Assembly (NCBI GenBank): GCA_002473085.1
Contig: DKTP01000084.1
Span: forward strand, 1-6,029
Source of the DNA: Anaerolineales bacterium UBA7227
Lineage (GTDB): Bacteria; Chloroflexota; Anaerolineae; Anaerolineales; Villigracilaceae
Reading direction: 5' to 3'
Length of the DNA stretch: 6,029 nt
Part shown: one piece after another, positions 1 to 6,029 of the stretch
How the letters are laid out: each line of letters begins with the position of its first letter
Position numbering within the stretch: the stretch's first letter is position 1
Notes under the pieces: model-generated
The model's database searches: none
What the model was told of the DNA's origin: nothing
Seen by the model: only the letters and a program-made list of their open reading frames with translations
Position numbers and translations under genes: made by a program

Positions 1-138
1 CCCGGCACGCCGACGCCGGGAGGAGGAAGCTATGAGTATCAAAGGTGTCCCGACGGACAGGCGCTGTCCTGTGGGACGGTGGCGGAGATTACGCGCGGTC
101 CTCGTGATTTGCTGATTTCTCGACCCTCCACCTCGTAA
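1..138 (+). CDS. possible C-terminal fragment of a gene entering from the left edge
   Basis: The frame beginning at base 1 is open for 45 codons and ends at TAA 136-138. It starts with a Pro/Thr/Gly-rich stretch (PGTPTPGGG), a linker type common in exported proteins of Chloroflexota, followed by a segment with two Cys (residues 16 and 24, CPDGQALSCG). Up to about base 95 the codons look coding (GC-rich third positions); the last 15 codons look less so. If real, it would converge on and overlap the 3' end of the minus-strand methyltransferase by 50 bp, which weakens the case. I recognise no family. It could equally be a chance open frame in an intergenic region; the upstream sequence would decide. 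Confidence 0.3.
   Translation, partial: PGTPTPGGGSYEYQRCPDGQALSCGTVAEITRGPRDLLISRPSTS
47..77 (-). terminator. stem-loop downstream of the methyltransferase, possible weak terminator
   Basis: The stretch folds as GTCCC (47-51) with GGGAC (73-77), a small internal loop, then GGACAG (55-60) with CTGTCC (64-69) around a 3-nt loop. On the minus strand it begins 11 nt after the methyltransferase stop codon and is followed only by ACCTTTGAT, so the U tract is poor. The position suits a 3'-end structure of that transcript. The same bases could instead be coding on the plus strand (see 1-138). Confidence 0.35.
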
Positions 139-850
139 TCAGCATCTTCACGCGGACTCGGACGCGCGCGTCCGAGTTGGCGCTCGCCCATAGGGATTGT
201 GTCTTGCGATAGACATCCTTCTCGATCTTCTCGAAGTCCTCCCATTCATCGTCTATCCATTCCTTCATTTCGGACGGCGTATCCCAATAGTAGAAGAAGG
301 CGAACTCCTCCGAACGCTCGTTGACAAACCAGTCGCGCGACTCGACCTCGCGCATCGCGGCGAACGCGGCCGCGTCGTCCGCGAGACCGACGGGCATGTC
401 GGCGAGGCGCCCCGCGACCTGGAGTCCCGATGACGAGGGGATTTCCACAGTCCAGTTGTCTTCCACGGGGCGCAGGTCAATGAGGATGCCGTTCGGTTTG
501 AGCGCGCGGCGAATTTCATCCAGAGCATGAACCATGCTCGCGTGTTCCATACATCAGAGCGACCAGGCGAGGATGGCGATGTCGAATTTCTCTTTGGGGA
601 GGGGGAGACGGTGGGCCGAGGCGCGGACGAATTCCACGCGCCCGCGCAGGTCGGCGGGAGTGTCCGCGCGGGCGACGCGCAGCGCGTCGAAATCGGGATC
701 CAGCCCGAAGGTCAGGGAGGAAGCGGCGGCGTATTTCCAGGTCAGGCGTCCCTCGCCGCATCCGATCTCCAATACGCGCGCGCCGTCGAAGTCCGCGAAG
801 TCCAGCAATTTTTTACGCTCGAAATTTTCGGGGTCTTTTTGGGGTTTCAT
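89..850 (-). CDS. class I SAM-dependent methyltransferase with in-frame UGA at codon 99 (candidate selenoprotein)
   Basis: A Rossmann-fold methyltransferase of 253 codons. Residues 26-34 (VLEIGCGEG) are motif I, the SAM-binding glycine loop; GLDPD at 49-53 ends in the acidic region of motif II; FDIAILAWSL at 89-98 is the motif IV strand; and EIRRALKPNGILIDLRP (112-128) is the usual post-IV helix, turn and strand. The C-terminal part (180-253) is rich in aromatic and acidic residues and is not a recognised domain. The frame is broken once: codon 99 is TGA (556-554), followed by Cys100 and Met101. Both sides are in the same frame and both are typical methyltransferase sequence, so this is one gene. 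UGA as selenocysteine is plausible because a hairpin follows it (523-539); a nonsense mutation or sequencing error is the alternative, in which case the protein stops at 98 residues. The start at ATG 850 is chosen because upstream in-frame sequence is non-conserved in character and overlaps the toxin gene; no Shine-Dalgarno is visible. Substrate unknown. Confidence 0.8.
523..556 (-). promoter_or_regulatory. candidate bacterial SECIS element with its UGA codon
   Basis: On the minus strand UGA (556-554) is followed by 14 nt and then a perfect 7-bp stem, GAGCAUG (539-533) with CAUGCUC (529-523), closed by a GUU loop (532-530). The apical loop lies 21 nt after the UGA and has G as its first base. 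Bacterial SECIS hairpins are located inside the coding region directly after the UGA, with the loop about 16-37 nt away and a G in its first two positions, so the geometry fits. The codons forming the 3' arm (GTT, CAT, GCT) are unlike the GC-ending codons that dominate the rest of this gene. The function is inferred; the structure is seen. Confidence 0.5.
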
Positions 851-912
851 ATTATGGCGCAGATTGGCAACCGATGGGCTTGGACATGGTTCGTCTCTTG
901 GGGAAAATCCTT

Positions 913-949
913 GTACACGGATTGCGCGGATTTGACGGAGTTGCGCGGA
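913..949. repeat. four tandem degenerate 9-10 bp units ending in CGGA
   Basis: The units are GTACACGGA (913-921), TTGCGCGGA (922-930), TTTGACGGA (931-939) and GTTGCGCGGA (940-949). The second and fourth share an exact 10-bp match, TTGCGCGGAT, at 922-931 and 941-950. They sit in the 139-bp gap between the toxin and methyltransferase genes and are followed by an AT-rich stretch with a run of six T (954-959). I see no gene in this gap; role unknown. Confidence 0.6.
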
Positions 950-971
950 TAAATTTTTTCTTAAAACGCCG

Positions 972-1013
972 TTGCAAAAAAATTCCGCATTAATCCGGCA
1001 TGTTTTTCTGCAA
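972..1013 (-). terminator. imperfect inverted repeat over the toxin stop codon, possible terminator
   Basis: TTGCA (972-976) and TGCAA (1009-1013) bracket an A-rich arm, a CCG/CGG core (984-986 and 996-998) and a T-rich arm. Read on the minus strand, the 3' arm carries seven U in a row (982-976), right after the toxin stop. The stem core is short in G-C pairs, so termination strength would be modest. It may serve the antitoxin-toxin transcript. Confidence 0.35.
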
Positions 1014-1337
1014 TAATTCAATGATGGTTTTCAATAGCGTCTTGAATGTTTCCCCGTTCAAAATTGCCACGTGTTTTTCCATGGCAGATTCGTTCGCCGT
1101 AAAGAGTTTAATGGGGCGCGCAAAACTCATCGCAGACGTTAATGCTCCTGCCTGCAAATCATTGTTTGTAATACGAACTGCATTTGGGTCGCTGTATGGA
1201 TTGCTTGTCACCTGGCAAAGAAGCCAATCGCCGCGGCCGGCATTTGAAATGACAACTGCGGGACGCAGTTTCGCGCCCGATAAATCCGAAAATGGAAACG
1301 GAATTACAACGACGGAAGCTGGGCCAAGTGGGACCAT
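990..1337 (-). CDS. PemK/MazF-family toxin of a type II toxin-antitoxin pair
   Basis: A 115-residue protein of the size normal for MazF/PemK endoribonucleases, which cut single-stranded RNA at short sequence motifs and arrest growth when unopposed. The N-terminal block VVVIPFPFSDLSGAKLRPAVVIS (residues 9-31, given in two parts: VVVIPFPFSDLSG, then AKLRPAVVIS) is the family signature; Arg25 is the conserved catalytic-site Arg and Thr44 in CQVTSN the conserved Thr/Ser. The C-terminal part (FARPIKLFT, then a helix from about residue 96) matches the usual fold. The start ATG lies within the antitoxin gene (34-bp overlap) and has a strong Shine-Dalgarno at the expected spacing. A shorter start would cut into the first beta strand. 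The cleavage motif cannot be told from sequence alone. Confidence 0.92.
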   Translation of the reverse strand: MVPLGPASVVVIPFPFSDLSGAKLRPAVVISNAGRGDWLLCQVTSNPYSDPNAVRITNNDLQAGALTSAMSFARPIKLFTANESAMEKHVAILNGETFKTLLKTIIELLQKNMPD

Positions 1338-1531
1338 GCTTCATCCTCCTCGGGTCTCAGCCAGTCTGCGGCAAGCGACGATTCGCTTGCCAGCGCAAGG
1401 TTGATCGTTTCTTCTGACGGCTCTTCGTTCAGGATCGTAATGATCACGCGTCGTTTCTTGGGCAGTTTAATCGGCCCAGGAATTTTCAACGCGCCTTTCT
1501 CGTCAGTAATCGCTTCGATTGTTTGAAGCAT
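1304..1531 (-). CDS. AbrB/MazE-like antitoxin partner of the PemK/MazF toxin
   Basis: A 75-residue acidic protein just upstream of the toxin and overlapping it by 34 bp, the standard antitoxin-first order. The N-terminal half (TDEKGALKIPGPIKLPKKRR, about residues 9-28) has the short beta-strand pattern of small AbrB-like DNA-binding antitoxins; the C-terminal half (SEETINLALASESSLAADW, then EEDEAWSHL at 61-69) is the acidic helical tail expected to wrap the toxin. A GAGAGG Shine-Dalgarno (1537-1542) lies 5 nt before the ATG. It would neutralise the toxin and, with it, repress its own promoter; autoregulation is family knowledge, not seen here. Assignment rests mostly on position, size and the tail motif. 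Confidence 0.82.
   Translation of the reverse strand: MLQTIEAITDEKGALKIPGPIKLPKKRRVIITILNEEPSEETINLALASESSLAADWLRPEEDEAWSHLAQLPSL
1344..1350 (-). promoter_or_regulatory. toxin ribosome binding site inside the antitoxin gene
   Basis: AGGAGGA on the minus strand lies 6 nt before toxin ATG 1337. The same bases encode the Glu-Glu-Asp of the antitoxin tail, so the acidic tail and the toxin's translation signal are the same DNA. It fixes the toxin start and predicts translational coupling. Confidence 0.7.
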
Positions 1532-1553
1532 GGCAACCTCTCTTTCTGGCGCG

Positions 1554-1582
1554 AGTATAACACGTCAACTCACGCGCAAGAC
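1554..1582 (-). promoter_or_regulatory. possible promoter for the antitoxin-toxin pair
   Basis: A good -10 box TATACT occupies 1554-1559 on the minus strand, 22 nt before the antitoxin ATG. At 17-bp spacing the -35 position (1577-1582) reads GTCTTG, a poor match, and lies within the 3' end of the dehydrogenase gene. Read-through from the dehydrogenase is also possible, as no terminator is seen between them. Confidence 0.4.
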
Positions 1583-2563
1583 TTTCGCCCCTCGGATTTT
1601 CCCCTGCTTCAACTCGTTCAACGCGAGATTGGCGTCTTTCAACTCGTATTCCTGGAACTCCGGTTTGATCCCAGCCTCCGCCGCCAGCGACAAAAACTCG
1701 CGCACGTCCTGCCGCGTGACGTTGGCCGCGGATTTGATCTCTTTCTCCATCCACAACTGCGACGGATAATCGAGCGTGGACAGGACTTCGCGATCCGCGT
1801 CCTGCTTGCGGATGGCGTTGATGACGAGCCGCCCGCCCGGCTTGAGACGCTTCAACGCTTCCATATCTGGACCCCAAACGGGCGTGGCGTCGATGACCGC
1901 GTCCAGCGCCGACGGCGGGACCGCGTCGATCGCGCCGGCCCAGTCCGCGCCCAGCGACCGGGCGAACTCGCGTTCCGATTCGCTGCGGGTGAACACGAAA
2001 AAATTCGAGTTGGGGAATTTGTGCCGCGCCATTTTCAACACAAGATGGTTGGAGCCGCCGAAGCCCATCAATCCCAAAGTTCCTTCGTCGTGGAGATTGC
2101 TCAAGCGGAGCGCGCGATAGCCGATCGCGCCCGCGCACAGCAGCGGCGCGGCTTCGGAGTCGGACAGCGAATCGGGGATCGGGTGGACGAAGTCGGCGCG
2201 GAGTTTCATATACTCGGCGTATCCGCCGTCCACGTCGCGGCCCGTGGCCTGGAACTGCGGACAGAGATTCTCCCGCCCCGACTTGCAGAAGTCGCACTCG
2301 CCGCACGCGGACGCGATCCACGCCGCGCCGACGCGCTGACCGCTCTCCGTGACGCCCACCGCCTGATGTCCCAAAATGACGGGCAGCTGCGGAGGGGGAG
2401 TCCGCCCTTCGATCTCGTCCAATTCGGTGCGGCAGACTCCGCAGCAGACGACGCGCAACAGGACTTCGTCCGCGCCCGGCTTGGGGTCAGGGACGGATTC
2501 GAGCGAGAGGGGAGTGGGATTTTGCGCCAGCGGAGCGAGTCCGCACAGGAGCATGGCTTTCAT
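1565..2563 (-). CDS. zinc-dependent medium-chain alcohol dehydrogenase
   Basis: A 332-residue cytoplasmic oxidoreductase of the MDR superfamily, expected to interconvert alcohols and aldehydes or ketones with NAD(P). The N-terminal GroES-like domain has the catalytic zinc ligands Cys44 (CGVCRTEL) and His66 (ILGHQAVG), and the structural zinc lobe with four Cys at 87, 90, 93 and 101 (CGECDFC...C). The Rossmann half has the strand-glycine loop GLMGFGG (164-170) and an ALDAVIDATP segment near 219-228. Length is typical of the AdhA-like subgroup. The Glu usual after the catalytic His is Gln67 here. ATG 2563 is preferred over an ATG 39 bp upstream because MKAMLL matches the first strand of the family and the extra 13 residues do not. 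Substrate and cofactor preference are not determinable. Confidence 0.92.
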   Translation of the reverse strand: MKAMLLCGLAPLAQNPTPLSLESVPDPKPGADEVLLRVVCCGVCRTELDEIEGRTPPPQLPVILGHQAVGVTESGQRVGAAWIASACGECDFCKSGRENLCPQFQATGRDVDGGYAEYMKLRADFVHPIPDSLSDSEAAPLLCAGAIGYRALRLSNLHDEGTLGLMGFGGSNHLVLKMARHKFPNSNFFVFTRSESEREFARSLGADWAGAIDAVPPSALDAVIDATPVWGPDMEALKRLKPGGRLVINAIRKQDADREVLSTLDYPSQLWMEKEIKSAANVTRQDVREFLSLAAEAGIKPEFQEYELKDANLALNELKQGKIRGAKVLRVS

Positions 2564-2569
2564 GATTCG

Positions 2570-2598
2570 ATTGTACAACAAAAAATCAGGTTTAAAAA
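2570..2598 (-). promoter_or_regulatory. possible promoter giving a leaderless dehydrogenase mRNA
   Basis: TACAAT (2570-2575, minus strand) ends 6 nt before ATG 2563, which would place transcription start at or next to the A of the start codon. No Shine-Dalgarno precedes this ATG, consistent with a leaderless transcript. The -35 position (2593-2598, TTTTTA) is weak. Confidence 0.4.
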
Positions 2599-2674
2599 TC
2601 ATCGCCTAACCCTGAGAATTTCACGCTAACTGAAAATTTGAGCCAGCGCGCGCAACGCTTTCTCCGAATGGCGT

Positions 2675-4013
<1,339 letters not shown>

Positions 4014-4030
4014 ACGTTCAGCATCGGTCG

Positions 4031-4066
4031 CCCCGCTCCACTTCACTGGGGCGGGGTCTTTCGTTT
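4031..4066 (+). terminator. intrinsic terminator after enolase
   Basis: CCCCGCTCCA (4031-4040) pairs with TGGGGCGGGG (4047-4056) as a 10-bp stem with one G-T pair and a 6-nt loop, followed by the T-rich TCTTTCGTTT. It starts 17 bp after the enolase stop and separates it from the regulator gene. Confidence 0.9.
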
Positions 4067-4075
4067 AACGGTCGC

Positions 4076-4100
4076 ATTTTGTTAAAACACTTGACAAAAT
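4076..4100. promoter_or_regulatory. candidate operator palindrome over the regulator's -35 box
   Basis: ATTTTGTTAA (4076-4085) and TTGACAAAAT (4091-4100) are inverted copies matching at 9 of 10 positions around a 5-bp spacer. The right arm contains the -35 box. AT-rich palindromes of this kind are typical targets of ROK-family repressors, so autorepression by the gene that follows is a reasonable inference. Confidence 0.55.
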
Positions 4101-4118
4101 AATAATCCGTGCTATCAT
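4091..4118 (+). promoter_or_regulatory. sigma70-like promoter of the ROK regulator
   Basis: TTGACA (4091-4096) is a consensus -35 box, followed after 16 bp by TATCAT (4113-4118), a one-mismatch -10 box. Transcription would start near 4125, about 32 nt before ATG 4157. This rules out the GTG at 4109, which lies inside the promoter, as the start codon. Confidence 0.8.
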
Positions 4119-4156
4119 CGCCCTTTAGTATCTCCGGTTTCTGGCTGGAAATGGCG

Positions 4157-5386
4157 ATGTTGAACGCACCTATTCACTCAATTCCCAACCCAAATGTAAA
4201 ATACGTTAACAAACACGCCGTTCTGGACCTGATCCGTTTTACGCCGGGGGGAATTTCCCGCGTGGAACTCGCCCAGCGCCTCGGACTGACGCGGGCCGCG
4301 GTCACTCCCATCGTCAACGATCTCATGGACACCGGGCTGATTCGGGAGGCCGAGAGCCGCGCGGTCTCCTCCAGCGGACGCCCGCCCATCCTGCTTTCGA
4401 TCAACGCGGAACGCGGGACGGTCGCGGGCATTGACATGGGCGCCACCCATCTGATGGTCCTCATCGCCAACTTCGCAGGGCAGGTTTTTGCCGAGCGCGA
4501 GATTCCCTTCGACGTCGTGCAGGGACCGGAAGCCGGCCTCGACCAGGTGGACCGTCTCTTGCGCGAATTTCTGCAAAGCCTCGGTCTCAGCCTGCAAAAC
4601 CTGGCGGCGGTGGGGATGGGCGTGCCGGGTCCGATCGTGACCGAGGCGGGCATGGTGGTGGCGCCTCCCATCATGCCCGGCTGGGACCGCTTCCCCATCC
4701 GCGACGCGCTCGAAGAACGCTGGAAGGGGCTTTCCGTCTCCCTGAATAACGACGCCGAAATGGGCGCGCTGGGCGAGTGGGCCTACGGCGCGGATCGCGG
4801 CGTGAAGCACCTGGCCTACATCAAGATCGGGTCGGGCGTGGGCGCGGGATTGCTGATTGACGGTCAAATCTATCGCGGCGCTACCGGGTCGGCGGGCGAA
4901 ATCGGGCATACCACCATTGAAGAGAACGGGCTGCTTTGCAACTGCGGAAACCGCGGCTGCCTGGAGACCCTGACCGGCGGCACGGCGATCGCGCGCATCG
5001 CCCGGGAAGCCGCCCGCGGGAACGCGCGCACCCTGCTGGCTGAGATCCAGCCCGTGGAAAATATCACCGCGGTGGACGTGGCGAATGCCGCCCGAGGCGG
5101 CGACCTGGTCGCGCAGCGGATCCTCATCGCCGCGGGCGACCATCTGGGCATCGCCATCGCCAGCCTTGTCAACCTGTTCAATCCAAATGTGATCGTGGTC
5201 GGCGGCGGCGTGGCGCAGATCGGCGATCTGTTCCTCGAGCCGGTCCGCAAGGCCGTGCAAAAGCGGAGTCTTCCCGCCGCGGCGCAAGCCGTGCGTATAA
5301 CCACAGCCCTGCTTGGCAGGCGCTCTTCAGGAATGGGCGCGGTGGTCCAGGCGCTGTCCAGCGCGCTGCATGAAATAGCCGCGTGA
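4157..5386 (+). CDS. ROK-family transcriptional repressor (NagC/XylR type)
   Basis: A 409-residue DNA-binding regulator whose effector domain resembles sugar kinases; such proteins usually repress sugar uptake or catabolism genes until a sugar or sugar phosphate binds. Residues 14-62 form a winged helix-turn-helix (ISRVELAQRLGLTRAAVTPI at 33-52 is the helix-turn-helix core), followed by a wing with SSGRPP. The ROK domain has the phosphate loop GIDMGAT (91-97), GMGVPGP (153-159), NNDAEMGALGE (197-207) with Asp199 in the catalytic position, GSGVGAG (225-231), sugar-contact EIGH (248-251) and the complete zinc motif CNCGNRGCLE (261-270). Start choice: ATG 4157 has GGAA 6 nt upstream; ATG 4151 is possible and would add two residues. 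It stands under a promoter with a palindrome that may be its own operator and precedes a sugar ABC ATPase. The effector sugar is unknown. Confidence 0.93.
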   Translation: MLNAPIHSIPNPNVKYVNKHAVLDLIRFTPGGISRVELAQRLGLTRAAVTPIVNDLMDTGLIREAESRAVSSSGRPPILLSINAERGTVAGIDMGATHLMVLIANFAGQVFAEREIPFDVVQGPEAGLDQVDRLLREFLQSLGLSLQNLAAVGMGVPGPIVTEAGMVVAPPIMPGWDRFPIRDALEERWKGLSVSLNNDAEMGALGEWAYGADRGVKHLAYIKIGSGVGAGLLIDGQIYRGATGSAGEIGHTTIEENGLLCNCGNRGCLETLTGGTAIARIAREAARGNARTLLAEIQPVENITAVDVANAARGGDLVAQRILIAAGDHLGIAIASLVNLFNPNVIVVGGGVAQIGDLFLEPVRKAVQKRSLPAAAQAVRITTALLGRRSSGMGAVVQALSSALHEIAA

Positions 5387-5401
5387 ATGGCATGGCGAGA
5401 G

Positions 5402-5438
5402 TATAATAAGGTCACCATACCCATCACGAAACGGAGGA
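5402..5438 (+). promoter_or_regulatory. ABC ATPase -10 box and ribosome binding site
   Basis: A consensus TATAAT (5402-5407) starts 15 bp after the regulator stop, with no good -35 box at the expected position. GGAGGA (5433-5438) lies 7 nt before ATG 5446 and fixes the start. I find no copy of the 4076-4100 palindrome here. Co-transcription with the regulator is equally possible, as no terminator is visible in the 59-bp gap. Confidence 0.55.
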
Positions 5439-5445
5439 ATGTACC

Positions 5446-6029
5446 ATGGCAAGCGTCACTTACAAGAACGTCGTCAAGAAATTTGGCGAACTGGCGGCAG
5501 TTGACAACGTCAACTTTCACGTGGAAGACAAGGAATTCCTTGTCCTGGTCGGGCCGTCCGGCTGCGGCAAGACGACCGCGCTGCGCCTGCTGGCAGGCCT
5601 GGAGGAGATCACCAGCGGCGAGATCCTCATCGGAGACCGGGTGGTGAACGATATCGCGCCCAAGGACCGCGATATTGCCATGGTCTTCCAGTCCTATGCC
5701 CTCTATCCCCATCTTTCCGTGTACGAGAACATGGCCTTCGGCCTGAAATTAAAGAAGACTCCCAAAGACGAAATCAATCGGAGGGTAAACCAGGCCGCGG
5801 AAGTGCTCGGCATCACCGAACTGCTCCAGCGCAAACCGCGCCAACTTTCGGGCGGACAGCGCCAGCGCGTCGCGGTAGGACGCGCCATCGTCCGCGAGCC
5901 CAAAGTCTTCCTGTTCGACGAGCCGCTTTCGAACCTGGACGCCAAGTTGAGAGTCCAGACGCGGGCCGAGATCAGCAAACTCCACCAGCGCCTGCAGACG
6001 ACGTTCATCTACGTCACGCACGACCAGGT
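5446..6029 (+). CDS. sugar ABC importer ATPase, MalK/UgpC/MsmX type (5' part, cut by window end)
   Basis: The first 194 residues of a nucleotide-binding subunit that powers a carbohydrate ABC importer at the inner face of the membrane. In order: Walker [10 protein letters not shown] (36-44), Q-loop Gln82 in [20 protein letters not shown] (80-99), the signature LSGGQ (134-138), Walker B VFLFDEP (154-160) with Asp158 and Glu159, the D-loop SNLDAKLR (162-169), and the switch His192 in THDQ. The [17 protein letters not shown] and SNLDAKLRV blocks are typical of the CUT1 sugar ATPases, whose full length is about 360-390 residues with C-terminal TOBE domains; that half lies outside the window. In Gram-positive and related bacteria one such ATPase often serves several transporters, so its substrate cannot be inferred. 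The neighbouring ROK repressor is a plausible regulator. Confidence 0.97.
   Translation, partial: MASVTYKNVVKKFGELAAVDNVNFHVEDKEFLVLVGPSGCGKTTALRLLAGLEEITSGEILIGDRVVNDIAPKDRDIAMVFQSYALYPHLSVYENMAFGLKLKKTPKDEINRRVNQAAEVLGITELLQRKPRQLSGGQRQRVAVGRAIVREPKVFLFDEPLSNLDAKLRVQTRAEISKLHQRLQTTFIYVTHDQ

Noticed and set aside
1..20. CCCGGC/GCCGGG inverted repeat at the left edge as a terminator
   Set aside because: No T tract follows on either strand within view and the bases fit a Pro/Gly-rich coding linker.
32..115. 27-codon plus-strand ORF with AGGAGGA just upstream of its ATG
   Set aside because: The ribosome-site match is attractive, but the peptide is featureless and Arg-rich, overlaps the methyltransferase 3' end, and the same bases read as a Gly-rich linker in frame 1.
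851..1021. N-terminal extension of the methyltransferase to ATG 1021
   Set aside because: It would overlap the end of the toxin gene and add 57 residues of non-domain sequence; the SAM-binding domain begins properly from ATG 850.
1523..2629. 368-residue plus-strand open frame opposite the dehydrogenase
   Set aside because: Arg/Ala/Gln-rich composition of a frame shadow; the opposite strand has all dehydrogenase motifs.
4109..4156. GTG start giving the ROK regulator 16 extra residues
   Set aside because: The codon lies between the -35 and -10 boxes of the gene's own promoter, so it would not be in the mRNA.
4178..5287. 369-residue minus-strand open frame opposite the ROK regulator
   Set aside because: Antisense shadow of a well-supported gene; low-complexity Arg/His/Ala-rich composition and no domain.

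Overview
The window looks like chromosomal DNA from a GC-rich bacterium. The best guess is Chloroflexota, Anaerolineae-like. This rests on overall protein character (the MazE/PemK-type pair, the ROK regulator with a DMGATH loop, an unusual enolase loop) and strong G/C third-position bias, not on any marker gene. No rRNA, tRNA, CRISPR array, transposase or phage gene is visible.

Left part (about 1-2563), minus strand. Reading in the direction of transcription (right to left) there is a zinc-dependent medium-chain alcohol dehydrogenase (2563-1565), then 33 bp further an AbrB/MazE-like antitoxin (1531-1304) that overlaps by 34 bp a PemK/MazF-type toxin (1337-990). After a 139-bp intergenic stretch carrying a short tandem repeat comes a class I SAM-dependent methyltransferase (850-89). 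The methyltransferase frame is interrupted once, at codon 99, by an in-frame UGA. That UGA is followed at the right distance by a hairpin with a 7-bp perfect stem and a GUU apical loop, the geometry of a bacterial SECIS element. The gene is therefore a candidate selenoprotein; a simple nonsense mutation is the competing reading. At the extreme left edge a short plus-strand open frame may be the tail of a gene that continues outside.

Centre (2564-4066). A divergent intergenic region separates the dehydrogenase from enolase (2718-4013, plus strand), which ends in a clear intrinsic terminator. Enolase is complete and has all expected metal-binding and catalytic residues.

Right part (4076-6029), plus strand. 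A strong sigma70-like promoter, overlapped at its -35 box by a 25-bp near-perfect palindrome, drives a ROK-family repressor with an N-terminal winged helix-turn-helix and a sugar-kinase-like effector domain. It is followed 59 bp later by the ATPase subunit of a CUT1-type sugar ABC importer (MalK/UgpC/MsmX type), cut by the window end. This is the usual arrangement of a sugar-responsive regulator next to the uptake ATPase it may control; the link to central glycolysis (enolase) is only positional.

The most interesting point is the methyltransferase UGA plus hairpin (523-556, minus strand).
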